A stretch of DNA of 64,000 nucleotides. Source: Stenotrophomonas rhizophila (lineage in GTDB: Bacteria; Pseudomonadota; Gammaproteobacteria; Xanthomonadales; Xanthomonadaceae). The position numbers and the translations under genes are program-made. The DNA lies in NCBI RefSeq assembly GCF_020857975.1, contig NZ_JACWUO010000004.1, forward strand, positions 124,001-188,000. Reading direction: 5' to 3'. Numbering within the stretch: the stretch's first letter is position 1; each line of letters opens with the position of its first letter. The notes beneath the pieces were generated by a model. It was given only the letters and a program-made list of their open reading frames with translations, ran no database searches and was not told where the DNA came from. Positions 18,803-27,848 of this stretch are shown here, one piece after another.

Positions 18803-19240
18803 TCAGCCCGGGCAGGCCGCCCGGAAGTACACCACCTCGGCATCGCCGGGGTCGAGGTTGTCGATGCTGCCACTTTCCACGAAGCCGCAACGTTGCAACA
18901 GCGCACGCATGGGCCGGTTGGACTGGTTGGTGGACGAAAACAGCTTCGGGCGTTCGCACTGTGCAACCAGATGCTGCAGCAGCAACGCGCCAAGGCCGCG
19001 GCGGCGGAACGGTTCGCCGACCATCAGCATGTCGATGAAACCGTTGTCGAAGAAGTGATAGTGCAGCACCCCGTATGCGGCCGGCACACCGTCGAGCAGG
19101 AGCAGGTGGCAGCTGCGCTGCCCGATCCATTCCTGGAGCAGGATGGATCGGCGCGGATCGTGCGTGGCCGCCGAATCGAGCGCGACCACGCTGGAATAAT
19201 CATCCGGCTCGGCCAGACGGAAGCTTGTGCGGCTGTTCAC
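18803..19240 (-). CDS. GNAT-family N-acetyltransferase
   Basis: 145 residues, one GNAT fold. Acetyl-CoA-binding motif A is visible as IDMLMVGEPFRRRGLGALLL, with the R/Q-x-x-G-x-G/A pyrophosphate loop RRRGLG, and the closing ALLQRCGFVESG. GTG start with AGGA about 9 nt upstream. Substrate unknown; monocistronic, divergent from a LysR gene. Confidence 0.85.
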   Translation of the reverse strand: MNSRTSFRLAEPDDYSSVVALDSAATHDPRRSILLQEWIGQRSCHLLLLDGVPAAYGVLHYHFFDNGFIDMLMVGEPFRRRGLGALLLQHLVAQCERPKLFSSTNQSNRPMRALLQRCGFVESGSIDNLDPGDAEVVYFRAACPG

Positions 19241-19345
19241 TGCGGGTCCTGCGCAAACGGGATGGCCAGGGTAGGCCAGTGCCAGGTTCTTCGCCAGAAC
19301 GAATGGGCGAACGACTTAAGATGAGCGCAGACCCCGGAGGCCGCG

Positions 19346-20251
19346 ATGATCGAGACACGCCTGTTGCAGCAATTCATCGCGGTAGCCGAAGAGCTGCATT
19401 TCAACCGCGCCGCCGAGCGCCTGCACATGGCCCAGCCGCCGCTGAGCCAGGCGATCCGCCGGCTGGAGGCCGAGGTCGGGTCGGCGCTGTTCGACCGCAG
19501 CAACCGCAAGGTGGTGTTGACCGCTGCCGGTGTCGCGTTCCTGCATACGGCGCGGGCCACGCTGCAATCGCTGGACGAGGGGCTGGCGCATACCCGCCGC
19601 GTCGCCAATGGCGTGGACGGCCACCTGACCCTGACCTTCATCAATATCGTGGCCTATGCACCGCTGCTGCGGGCACTGCGAGGCTTCCGCCAGCAGTCGC
19701 CGGGCGTTGCCTTCACCCTGCACGAAGCCAGCACGCACGCGCAGGTACTGGCGTTGGAGGAAGGCAGTGCCGATCTGGGTTTCATGCGTGCCCCCGGCAC
19801 CAGTACGCCGCAGCTGCATGTGCATACCTTGCTGCGTGAGCGCATCTGCGTGGCATTGCCGGCCGGGCATGCACTGGCCGGTAATGCCGTCGTGGCCCTG
19901 GCGGCGCTGGCAGGCGAGGATTTCGTGGCCTCGCCACGGCCGCTGGGGCAGGGTTTCCACGACCAGTTGCTGCAGTTGTGCCAGGCCGCCGGGTTCGTGC
20001 CGCGCGTAGTGCAGCAGGCGCGCCGGTTGCAGACGCTGGTGGCACTGGTGGCCAGCGGCTTCGGGATCGCGCTGGTGCCCGAATCGGCCGCACTCGCGGC
20101 GCCGGAGGAGGTGGTGTTCCGTCCGATCCAGGTCGACGCCCCCGATGCGTTGTCGCAGCTGGAACTGCTGATGGCCTGGAACCCCGGCCGGCATTCGCCG
20201 GTGCGCGACCGGTTGATCGAGCAGATCCAGCAGGCACTGCCGGGCCGGTAA
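19346..20251 (+). CDS. LysR-family transcriptional regulator
   Basis: 301 residues with the N-terminal HTH (IETRLLQQFIAVAEELHFNR, AQPPLSQAIRRLEAEVGSAL) of the subgroup represented by BenM/CatM/HcaR-like regulators, and a type-2 periplasmic-binding-like effector domain (about 90-300). Located directly ahead of an MFS exporter on the same strand (171-bp gap), and divergent from a GNAT gene. The exporter is the most likely target. The ligand is unknown. Confidence 0.9.
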   Translation: MIETRLLQQFIAVAEELHFNRAAERLHMAQPPLSQAIRRLEAEVGSALFDRSNRKVVLTAAGVAFLHTARATLQSLDEGLAHTRRVANGVDGHLTLTFINIVAYAPLLRALRGFRQQSPGVAFTLHEASTHAQVLALEEGSADLGFMRAPGTSTPQLHVHTLLRERICVALPAGHALAGNAVVALAALAGEDFVASPRPLGQGFHDQLLQLCQAAGFVPRVVQQARRLQTLVALVASGFGIALVPESAALAAPEEVVFRPIQVDAPDALSQLELLMAWNPGRHSPVRDRLIEQIQQALPGR

Positions 20252-20422
20252 TCCAGCAAGACGCGGCACGTCTTGCCACGGGACAAAAACGGTCTTTTAC
20301 CTGCTCCGGGCACGCTACTAGGCTGTGCCGGCACCGTGCCTGCGCGGCGGATCGGCAGTGCGGCGGTGGCCGTCGCAGGCATCGCGGTGCGGCCCTTTTT
20401 GCTGGTCGAGCCTGGAGCATCC

Positions 20423-21601
20423 ATGCCTGTCGTCATCTATGTGTTTTCGTTGTGTACGTTCGCCTTCGGCCTGTCCGAATTCGTGGTGGCCGGGCTGGTC
20501 TCGACCATGGCCGTGGATCTGCATGCACCGGTTTCTGCGGTAGGTGCGGCCGTTGCCGCCTATGCCGCTGGCGCGGCGATCGGGGCGCCGCTGCTGACCG
20601 CGCTGGTGGCGCACTGGAAGGACCGCAACATTCTGGTGCTGGCCATGGCGATACTGGCCGTGGGCAGCGTGGCGATGAGCCTGGCGCCCACCTTGTCGCT
20701 GCTGCTGGCGGTGCGGTTCCTGGTCGGGCTGGGCCATGGCGTGTTCATGGCGGTGGCCTCCGATGCGGCCACCCGCCTGGTCGACCCGCAGCGTGCCGGG
20801 CGCGCCTTGTCGGTGGTGTGGATCGGATTGACGCTGGCGTTGGCGCTGGGCGTGCCGTTGGGCACCCTGCTTGGCAGCCTGTGGTCGTGGCGCGGTATTT
20901 TCCTGGCCATCGCGCTGCTGGGGGTGGCAGGCATGCTTGGCCTGTTGTGGTGCATGCGCGGCGCGCAGGTGCCGCACGCGCCCAGGGCGGGCGGGGCATG
21001 GACGGCGTTGAAGGCCATCACCCATCCGCAGCTGCTGGTCACCGCCGGTATCGGCGTACTGGTGAGCGTGGCCACGTTCTGCTTCTTCACCTTCATCTCC
21101 CCGTACCTGCTGCAGGTAACCGCCGTGCAGGTGTCCTGGCTGAGCGTGGCGATGCTGTTGTTCGGGGTGTGTTCGATCCTGGGCAACCTGCTGGGCGGTT
21201 GGCTGGCCGACGCCGGCAACGCCACCGGCAGCACGCTGTGGGCGCTGGCCGGGCTGGCCCTCAATCTGCTCGGCCTGTATCTGCTGCGTGACTGGGCGTG
21301 GCCGATGATGGTGCTGGTCGGCGCGCTGGGCGTGTGCTTCTTCTGCATTGTCACCTTGCTCACGTTGCGCCTGTTGACCCTGGCCCAGCGCCACGTGCCG
21401 GCATCATCGGCGGTGGCGGCAGGGCTGAACATCGCCTCGTTCAACCTGGGCACCGCGCTGGGTGGGCTGCTGGGCGGCCTGGCCATTGCCGGCGGTGGCC
21501 TGGTCTACCTTCCGGTACTCGGTGCAGTGGCCGCACTGCTGGCCGCGGCGGTGCTGTGGCGGCAGGGCCGGCGGGTGGTGGGGCCGATGTCGGCTGCGTG
21601 A
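20423..21601 (+). CDS. MFS transporter, DHA1-type exporter
   Basis: 392 residues, 12 transmembrane segments of the AraJ/YdhP-like drug:H+ antiporter group. The helix-4 region GHGVFMAVASDAATRLVDP and the helix 2-3 loop LVAHWKDRNIL are visible; the family carries arabinose-like sugars, purine ribosides or drugs out of the cell. The start at MPVVIYVF opens the first helix; a longer in-frame start 150 nt upstream would add a non-conserved extension across the LysR-MFS gap. Substrate cannot be inferred. Confidence 0.88.
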   Translation: MPVVIYVFSLCTFAFGLSEFVVAGLVSTMAVDLHAPVSAVGAAVAAYAAGAAIGAPLLTALVAHWKDRNILVLAMAILAVGSVAMSLAPTLSLLLAVRFLVGLGHGVFMAVASDAATRLVDPQRAGRALSVVWIGLTLALALGVPLGTLLGSLWSWRGIFLAIALLGVAGMLGLLWCMRGAQVPHAPRAGGAWTALKAITHPQLLVTAGIGVLVSVATFCFFTFISPYLLQVTAVQVSWLSVAMLLFGVCSILGNLLGGWLADAGNATGSTLWALAGLALNLLGLYLLRDWAWPMMVLVGALGVCFFCIVTLLTLRLLTLAQRHVPASSAVAAGLNIASFNLGTALGGLLGGLAIAGGGLVYLPVLGAVAALLAAAVLWRQGRRVVGPMSAA

Positions 21602-21673
21602 GTGCCTTGCAGGGTGCGCCGGACTGAACGCCAGCACAGCGTCGCAGGTTGACGATCGGCCCGGCTCTTTCAA

Positions 21674-21691
21674 TGAACGGACGTTCGTTCA
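21674..21691. promoter_or_regulatory. TetR-type operator
   Basis: TGAACGGACGTTCGTTCA is an 18-bp palindrome with one mismatch pair, 12 nt before the TetR start. It closely matches the GAACG-x-x-CGTTC type of operators bound by many TetR repressors, so autoregulation of the TetR-DUF418 pair is expected. Confidence 0.65.
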
Positions 21692-21703
21692 ATACTTGGC
21701 CGC

Positions 21704-22291
21704 ATGAAACGACTCGACCAGACCCGGCAGCGCGCCACCCACATCCTCGACGCCGCGATGGCCTGCTTCATTGCGCAGGGCTTCCACCCCACCAGCATGC
21801 GCGACATCGCGCAGGCGGCGGGTGTCAGCCTGGGCAATCTGTACAACCATTTCGCCAGCAAGGAAGCCCTGATCCTGGCCGTGGCCGGTGCGGAACAGAC
21901 CGAGCTGGCGCCGCTGCTGGCGGCACTTGCGTCAGGCAGCGGCGGACGCACCGCCCTGAAGCGCTTCCTGCGCGACTACCACGCACTGTGTACGCGGCGC
22001 GAGTGGGCGCGGTTGAGCGTGGAAGTACTGGCCGAATCCGCCCGCAACCCGGTCGTTGCCACTGCCTTCGCGCGCAATCGCGCGCAGTTGCTGCAGGCGT
22101 TGGCGACGTACATCGCGCGGCTGCCGCGTGCGACGGCGTTGTCGCCGGCGCTGATCGCACAGTTGCTGCTGGATGCCGTGGAAAGCGATGGGCTGCGGCG
22201 TGGGCTGGATGCCGATGGCGGGATCATGCCTGCCAGGGTACCGGTCCTGCAGCCGGCGCTGCTGGATGCGCTGCTGGGTGGCGCGATATGA
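21704..22291 (+). CDS. TetR-family transcriptional regulator
   Basis: 195 residues. Residues 9-56 form the TetR DNA-binding domain (ILDAAMACFIAQGFHPTSMR, AAGVSLGNLYNHFASKEALI); the rest is a helical ligand-binding domain. It overlaps the downstream DUF418 gene by 4 nt (ATGA), so it is coupled to that membrane protein. A near-perfect palindrome precedes it. Confidence 0.9.
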   Translation: MKRLDQTRQRATHILDAAMACFIAQGFHPTSMRDIAQAAGVSLGNLYNHFASKEALILAVAGAEQTELAPLLAALASGSGGRTALKRFLRDYHALCTRREWARLSVEVLAESARNPVVATAFARNRAQLLQALATYIARLPRATALSPALIAQLLLDAVESDGLRRGLDADGGIMPARVPVLQPALLDALLGGAI

Positions 22292-23328
22292 GCAGCAGCC
22301 ATGACGCAGCGCGGCTTGATGGCATCGATGTGGCGCGCTATCTGAGCCTGGCCGGAATGGTGCTGGTCAACTTCCGCCTGGCGATGGAGGTGGGCACCGC
22401 CGAGGGTGGCCTGTTGGCAGCGTTCTTCCACTTCCTCGAGGGCAAGGCGTCGGCGACCTTCGTGATGCTGGCTGGCATGGGGCTGGTGCTGGGCACGCGG
22501 CGGCTGACGCTGCGCGCCGCCGTCTGGCAGACCTGGCGGCGCGCGCTGTTCCTGGCGGTGCTGGGGCTGGTCAACCTGCTGATCTTCCCGGCAGACATCC
22601 TGCACTACTACGCCTGCTACTTCGTGCTGGCCGTGCTGTGGCTGCGTGCAACGCCCCGGACGCTGGCCATCAGCATGCTTGCGCTGGCGCTGCTGTCGTG
22701 GGGCTGCCTGCTGCACCTGGATTACAGCCAGGGCTGGAACTGGCAGACGCTGGAGTACAGCGGGATGTGGCAGTGGCCAGGCTTCGCGCGCAACCTGTTG
22801 TTCAATGGGTTCCACCCGGTGCTGCCGTGGATGGTGTTCCTGCTGGGGGGCATGTGGCTGGCACGGATGCCGTTGGCACAGCCCCGGGTGCAGCTCGCGC
22901 TGCTGGTGACCGGTGCGCTGATGCTGGCTGCGGCCTATGCGGTGCAGGCGCTGGCCGCCGGCGGCGCTTGGCAGGCGCTGCTCGACGTGCAGCCGCTGCC
23001 GCCCGGGCCGACCTATCTGCTCGCCGGCCTGGGCGCGGCGTGCACCGTCATTGGTGCGTGCCTGCTGCTGATGCGGCGGGCCGGCGCCAGGGCGCTGCGT
23101 GCATTGCTGCCGGTGGGGCGGATGACGCTGACCTTGTATGTCGCCCACATCCTGGTCGGTATGGGGACGCTGGAGGCATTGGGCATGCTTGGCAACGGGC
23201 GCACGCTCGGCGAGGTGGCATGGGCCGCGTGTGTGTTCCTGCTGCTGGCCACGGTATTGGGCTGGGCATGGTCGCGGCGCGCATCGCGGGGCCCGCTGGA
23301 GGCCGTGATGCGGCGGTTGACCGGTTGA
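22288..23328 (+). CDS. DUF418-type integral membrane protein
   Basis: 346 residues with about ten hydrophobic helices. N-terminal DGIDVARYLSLAGMVLVNFR and C-terminal PVGRMTLTLYVAHILVGMG are the hallmarks of the DUF418/YeiB family, related to acyltransferase-3-like membrane proteins. No enzymatic activity is established for the family. Translation is coupled to the TetR gene (ATGA overlap), suggesting that the TetR ligand relates to its function. Confidence 0.85.
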   Translation: MSSSHDAARLDGIDVARYLSLAGMVLVNFRLAMEVGTAEGGLLAAFFHFLEGKASATFVMLAGMGLVLGTRRLTLRAAVWQTWRRALFLAVLGLVNLLIFPADILHYYACYFVLAVLWLRATPRTLAISMLALALLSWGCLLHLDYSQGWNWQTLEYSGMWQWPGFARNLLFNGFHPVLPWMVFLLGGMWLARMPLAQPRVQLALLVTGALMLAAAYAVQALAAGGAWQALLDVQPLPPGPTYLLAGLGAACTVIGACLLLMRRAGARALRALLPVGRMTLTLYVAHILVGMGTLEALGMLGNGRTLGEVAWAACVFLLLATVLGWAWSRRASRGPLEAVMRRLTG

Positions 23329-23780
23329 CCAGGTCCTTGCACTCCATCCAGACCACCACGGAAAACAGAATGTGCCTGCCACGATTCGGTGCACGCTCAC
23401 CGACATAGGCTTGGTGCTGCCCGCCGTGTGGCGCGGGCGCCTGGCCGGTGCGCGCGTCCAGGCGCAGGTGGGCGGCGCGTCGCGGGCCGATGTGTTCCGT
23501 GTGTAGTGCATGCAGTGCTGCGCCCGACTGGTTCCTCAAGTCCGAGCCGGCCGATGCCTTCAGCGAATTGCCTGATGAGATCGCGCGGTTGCGCTCGCTG
23601 TCTACCGCGGCCGGGACGAATTGTTCTGATCGCCCTCGGCGGGTTGACGCATTGTCAACCACGCCGTAGCGGTGGTTGACGGCTTGCAGGTTCGCGCCCA
23701 TGGCGGCGCCGCACACACTATCTGCTGCCTTCGGCCTGCCTGCCGCCAGCGACAACCATTCATTCCACGGGGGAAATACC
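23329..23780. other. 452-bp gap without a convincing gene
   Basis: Between the DUF418 gene and the DUF3592 gene. Short open frames exist on both strands, but none has a ribosome site and recognisable protein together. The only clear structure is the cluster of three GGTTGAC-type half repeats at 23642-23680. A good ribosome site (GGGGGAAATACC) precedes the DUF3592 start at the right end. Confidence 0.5.
23642..23680. repeat. Three alternating GGTTGAC half repeats able to form two exclusive hairpins
   Basis: GGTTGAC (23642-23648) pairs with GTCAACC (23654-23660). The overlapping GTCAACCAC (23654-23662) pairs just as well with GTGGTTGAC (23672-23680). The middle copy can therefore join only one partner at a time. 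Possible roles are an operator array, a transcript switch ahead of the DUF3592 gene, or a decayed REP-like element. Confidence 0.5.
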
Positions 23781-24293
23781 ATGATCCGCATTCCTGTATC
23801 CGACGCCACGCATATCCACCTGACCCGCGCCTCACGCTGGCTGTGCAGCCTGGCCTATGTCGGGGTGGCCGCCGTGTTCGTGTTGTCCGCACTCAGCGGC
23901 CACCGCCAGGCCCAGGCCATCCTCGGCGATGCGGTGACGGTGATGGCGCCGGTGCAGCTGGATCGCATCGAGGAAAGCCGCCATAAGGGCCGGGTCAGCC
24001 ATGAGTACCAGTTCCGCTACGACTTCACCGCCAACGGCCAGCGCCATCGCGGCCAGTTCGCCACCTCCGAGGCCAATGCCACGCCGTACCTAGGCGACCA
24101 GCCGCAGGTGGAAGTGGCCTACGCGCGCGCCGACCCGTCCCGCTTCGAGCGGCTGGAACGCCTGCGCAGCCAGAAGGACCTGGGCCCGGTGCTGGGGCGG
24201 CTGACGGTGGGGCTGTTGCTGCTGGTGGTACTGGCCGGGGTGCTGCACCTGCTGCTGACCCGGCGGCTGTTCGTGCGCCGCGCGGCGGCGTAA
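23781..24293 (+). CDS. DUF3592-like membrane protein
   Basis: 170 residues: a membrane helix at about 21-43, an extracytoplasmic domain of about 100 residues with the pattern GRVSHEYQFRYDFTANGQRH and VEVAYARADPSR, and a second helix at about 142-162. Two helices flanking a beta-rich domain that ends with V-x-V-x-Y-x-x-x-x-P is the DUF3592 layout. Function unknown. Strong ribosome site. It lies 92 nt upstream of the HTH/STAND pair on the same strand and may be co-transcribed with it. Confidence 0.75.
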   Translation: MIRIPVSDATHIHLTRASRWLCSLAYVGVAAVFVLSALSGHRQAQAILGDAVTVMAPVQLDRIEESRHKGRVSHEYQFRYDFTANGQRHRGQFATSEANATPYLGDQPQVEVAYARADPSRFERLERLRSQKDLGPVLGRLTVGLLLLVVLAGVLHLLLTRRLFVRRAAA

Positions 24294-24385
24294 GGCAGGT
24301 GCCGCGCATGCACGCCGCGTCGATGGTTGACAGCGCCGATGGCCACGGTAGGGTGGCGAACCCTTGCCCATTCTGGTCCCTGCCC

Positions 24386-25603
24386 ATGCCCGTCCCGGAG
24401 TTCGCGGACCTGCTGTCCCGCCACATGCGCCGGATCCGGGCCAGCGCCGGCGGGGTGGCGGCGGAGATCGGCATCAGCCGCGAGGCGGTCAACAACTGGC
24501 GCGCTGGCACCTCGCGGCCCAGCCGACGCCATCGCGGCCGGGTACTGGCGTGCGCCAACTACCTGCGGCTGACCGAGGCGGAGAGCAATACGCTGCTGCA
24601 GGCGGCCGGCTTCGAACCGGAGTTTCCGGCCGAGCCGGCGGTGGCGGCCACTGACGCCGCGGTGGTCATCCCGGCCACCGTGCTGCAGTTGTTCGACCGC
24701 TTGCAGCAATTGCGTCCCTATCCGGTATGCCTGCTGCTGACCCAGGCGCATTGGGGCCAGCCGCCCGAACGCGCGGCGATCCTGGCCGAGGCGGCGGCAC
24801 GCTACGGCAGCGACCGGGTGCTGCATCTGCAGCCACCGTTCCGCGCCGGCGATGGCGACCAGGATTACTTCGCGCTGCTGGCCGCGCAATGCGGCCTGGC
24901 CGGGGTCGGTTTCGATGCCGGTTTCGAAGCGGCGCTGGCGCAGCGGCTGCAGCAGCCCGGTGCCTTGTTCTGCCTGGTCAGCCGCTTCGAACAGGGCGCG
25001 GCCGGGCCGCGCGATGTGCTGGCCGGCATCCTGCGCAGCCTGAGCGAAATGTATAGCGGCAAACTGCACCTGCTGATCTGTGGCGGCGCGGCGCTGGCGG
25101 ACCTGAAATACCAGGGCGGTGATCTGTCGCTGCTCAATATCGCCGCCAGCGAGAGCTGGCCGGAACTGGACGCGGACGACTTGCAGCGCGGCAGTGCGAC
25201 CGTGCTGCCGTTGGCCACGCGGGTACGTGCGCTGCATCTGTCCGGCGGCCATCCGCTGCTGGCACAGGCAGCACTGGCCCTGCTGGAGGAGGCGGCCGGC
25301 GGGCCGGCGCCGGACGATGCTGCGTTGACCGAGACCCTGGCCACCCATCCGCGGCTGTGGGAGGCGTTGTTGCCGTTGCTGCGCGAGCGCGCTGCGCGAA
25401 CGGCGATCGCTGCCTGGCTGGCACGCACCCGGCTGGGACCGGCACGGCCGTACCTGGTCGATCCGCTGCTGCGCCAGCTGTACTGGAACAACCTGCTGGC
25501 CGCGCGCACGCATCCGGACGGGCAGTGGCTGGAATGGCGCTGCGCGGCGATTGTCCGTGCCGTGCACCTGGTGATCGACAGCCTGGATGACGTACCGGCA
25601 TGA
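24386..25603 (+). CDS. HTH protein with a degenerate AAA/STAND-like ATPase domain
   Basis: 405 residues; not a family I can name. N-terminal XRE-type HTH (about 3-62; GVAAEIGISREAVNNWRAG). From about 85 on there is an alpha/beta domain that mimics a STAND ATPase but has lost its motifs: where Walker A is expected it reads LLLTQAHWGQPPERAAIL, with no GKT/S. The Walker B position reads ALFCLVSRFEQ. The sensor-1-like strand KLHLLICGGAALADLKYQ is well kept. So it looks like a pseudo-ATPase that can bind DNA. It overlaps the next gene, a membrane ATPase with intact motifs, by 4 nt, which suggests a hetero-complex. Start uncertain: in-frame ATGs up to 87 nt upstream are possible, but the HTH begins here. 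Confidence 0.7.
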   Translation: MPVPEFADLLSRHMRRIRASAGGVAAEIGISREAVNNWRAGTSRPSRRHRGRVLACANYLRLTEAESNTLLQAAGFEPEFPAEPAVAATDAAVVIPATVLQLFDRLQQLRPYPVCLLLTQAHWGQPPERAAILAEAAARYGSDRVLHLQPPFRAGDGDQDYFALLAAQCGLAGVGFDAGFEAALAQRLQQPGALFCLVSRFEQGAAGPRDVLAGILRSLSEMYSGKLHLLICGGAALADLKYQGGDLSLLNIAASESWPELDADDLQRGSATVLPLATRVRALHLSGGHPLLAQAALALLEEAAGGPAPDDAALTETLATHPRLWEALLPLLRERAARTAIAAWLARTRLGPARPYLVDPLLRQLYWNNLLAARTHPDGQWLEWRCAAIVRAVHLVIDSLDDVPA

Positions 25604-27795
25604 GCCGGCTGCTGCACATGCGTGGCTGGCGCGGTTGGCGCCTGCTGCTGATCGCGGCGGCAGCCTGGTTCATCGGCAGCCTGCTGTTCGCGCCGATGTT
25701 GAACCCGTGGGTGGCGTGGCGGCTGCATCGCGATGGCGAGGCGATGATGTTGATGCAGCAGGCGGCGATCGACAGCATGTTCCTGCGCGAAGAGGCGCTG
25801 ACGGCGTGGCTGCAGACCGAACAATGGCCTGCCCAGGTGGCGGTGCCGGGCGTGCACGACCCCGAGCAGGCGCTGGTGCAGGCCGAACTGCTCGCCCCAT
25901 TCCTGCTGCGGTTGCGCTTCACCGATCGTTTCCCGGCCCATACCGGGCTGTCGGGCACGGTGCTGGAACATACCCTGGAGCCGCGCACCCGGCACTGGAG
26001 CTGCCGGCCGGGTACCCCGGCACCGCCCTCGCGCTGGCTGCCGCCGAACTGCCACGGGCATGCGCCGTGGACGATGGTGCAGTGGCTGACCCTGCTGCTG
26101 GTCCTGGCCGGGGCGTTGCTGGCCGGGTTGGGCCTGCTCTGGTACCGGCTGCGGCCGGCGGTGGCCGCGATCGTGCGCGACCCGGCGCAGTTGCTGGGCC
26201 AGCCGCTGCAGGCACTGCCGCTGCTGGACCGCCAGCTGGGCTGGCTGCGCCTGCGCGGGCGGGTGCTGGCGCAAGCGGGGGTGGCGACCGTGCGCTGGCG
26301 CGAGGCGTTGCGCCATGCCGCCGCCGAACCGGCGCTGCGCGCCGCGCAACTGGCCGCGCGGATGGGCGCCGACGATGCACCGGCGCGCGACTGGGCGCTG
26401 GCCGGCGCTGTACGCGAGTGGACCCTGCCGCTGACCCTGCCACTGGCACTGGAACGGCTGTGGTTGTATCTGCCCGCGCCCGGGCTGTCCGGCGAGGCGA
26501 TCGTGCAGCAACTGCGCGGCATGCCCAATGGCCAGGACGTGGTGCTGGTGGTCAGCCCGTCGCTGGCGGTGGAGACGGTGCTGATGGCCCACGCCGATGA
26601 TCCGGCCAACCTGTGCGTGTGCCTGGACCAGGCCGCGCAGACCCGCTGGCTGCTGCAGCCCGGCGCATTGCAGCTGCTGGTTGGGTTGCTGGCGCGGCAA
26701 CTCAAGGTCACCCGCATTTCGCCCTACCAGACCCATGGCGGGATCACCCGGCCGGCGGCGTTCTTCGGCCGCGAATCGTTGCTGGCGCGCGTGCTCAACC
26801 GCGAGCCGGGCAACTACCTGCTGGTCGGCGGGCGGCAACTGGGCAAGACCAGCCTGATGAAGGCGATCGAACGGCGGTTTGCCGGCCACCCGCGGGTGCA
26901 TTGCGTGTACCTGTCGTTGCGCGACCACCGCCTGGCGGTGCGCCTGGCGCTGGAACTGGGCCTGGCCGAGGACACCGGCATCGATGCGCTGGTGGCCGCG
27001 CTGGCCGCACGCGCCGAAGGCCGCGGGGTGCTGCTGTTGATCGATGAAACCGACCTGTTCCTGCGCGCCGAAGCGGCCCAGGGCTACCCGCAGCTGGCGG
27101 CATTGCGCGCGCTGAGCGAGCAGGGCCGCTGCCATTTCATGCTGGCCGGGTTCTGGGATCTGTACGAAGCGGTGACCCTGGATTTCGCTTCGCCGTTGCG
27201 CAACTTCGGCGAGGTGATCCATGTCGGTGGGCTGGAGGACGAGGCCTGCCAGGCCCTGGCAACCCTGCCGATGGCGCGGCTGGGCGTGCATTTCAGCCTG
27301 CCCGGGCTGCCGCGCCAACTGGTGGCCGCGTGTGGCCGGCGTGCCAACCTGGTGGCCATCGTCTGCCAGCAACTGCTGTCGCAGCTGGCGCGCGGGCAAC
27401 GGCTGATCGACGCCGCGCAGCTGCATGCGGCGCTGGCAGCCGAGCCGGTGTTCGATGCACTGGCCGGCTGGGCACGGCTCAGTCCGGACCCGCAGGCGTG
27501 CCGGGTCGACCGCATCGTGGTCTACCGCATCGCCTGCGCGCAGTTGGCCGCCGCAGGGACGCGCGGCGTTACCCTGCTGCAGCTGTTGGCGATGTTCGAC
27601 GCGGCCGGCGTGGGCGTGGAGCCGGAACAGCTGCGGCGGGCACTGGCCCGGCTGCAGTTGGCCCATGTAATCCAGCGCGAGGACGACGGCGTGCAGTTCG
27701 TGTTTGCCGTCCCGCTGTTTGCCACCCAGTTCCAGCATGAGGAAGCGCAGGCGCTGTTGCAGCGCGAACTGCAGGTGATCGGCGACGCTGGGTGA
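25600..27795 (+). CDS. Membrane-anchored STAND/AAA-like ATPase
   Basis: 731 residues. Transmembrane helix at about 13-33, a periplasmic segment of about 125 residues (34-160), a second helix at about 161-183, then a long cytoplasmic part. Walker A is G411-R-Q-L-G-K416-T-S; Walker B is LLLID482-E483-T-D, with a hydrophobic strand ahead. HFMLAGFWDLYEA is the sensor-1-like region, and a winged-helix-like C-terminus follows (about 620-720). This is the order of prokaryotic STAND/AAA_16 signalling ATPases with an added N-terminal membrane hairpin. With the upstream HTH pseudo-ATPase (ATGA overlap) it forms a two-component unit that could carry an envelope signal to DNA, or act as a defence or signalling switch. 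No function is known to me. Confidence 0.75.
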   Translation: MSRLLHMRGWRGWRLLLIAAAAWFIGSLLFAPMLNPWVAWRLHRDGEAMMLMQQAAIDSMFLREEALTAWLQTEQWPAQVAVPGVHDPEQALVQAELLAPFLLRLRFTDRFPAHTGLSGTVLEHTLEPRTRHWSCRPGTPAPPSRWLPPNCHGHAPWTMVQWLTLLLVLAGALLAGLGLLWYRLRPAVAAIVRDPAQLLGQPLQALPLLDRQLGWLRLRGRVLAQAGVATVRWREALRHAAAEPALRAAQLAARMGADDAPARDWALAGAVREWTLPLTLPLALERLWLYLPAPGLSGEAIVQQLRGMPNGQDVVLVVSPSLAVETVLMAHADDPANLCVCLDQAAQTRWLLQPGALQLLVGLLARQLKVTRISPYQTHGGITRPAAFFGRESLLARVLNREPGNYLLVGGRQLGKTSLMKAIERRFAGHPRVHCVYLSLRDHRLAVRLALELGLAEDTGIDALVAALAARAEGRGVLLLIDETDLFLRAEAAQGYPQLAALRALSEQGRCHFMLAGFWDLYEAVTLDFASPLRNFGEVIHVGGLEDEACQALATLPMARLGVHFSLPGLPRQLVAACGRRANLVAIVCQQLLSQLARGQRLIDAAQLHAALAAEPVFDALAGWARLSPDPQACRVDRIVVYRIACAQLAAAGTRGVTLLQLLAMFDAAGVGVEPEQLRRALARLQLAHVIQREDDGVQFVFAVPLFATQFQHEEAQALLQRELQVIGDAG

Positions 27796-27848
27796 GCGGG
27801 GCGGCGCCGCCCGATGGTCGCCGCCGGTGGATATTTTAACCGGGATTG

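Noticed and set aside
23500..23640. Short frame containing DWFLKSEPADAFSELPDE, resembling the start of an EVE-domain protein (W-L-K-S-E-P)
   Set aside because: The similarity stops after about ten residues, the frame has no ribosome site, and no other EVE blocks follow; chance resemblance is more likely than a pseudogene.
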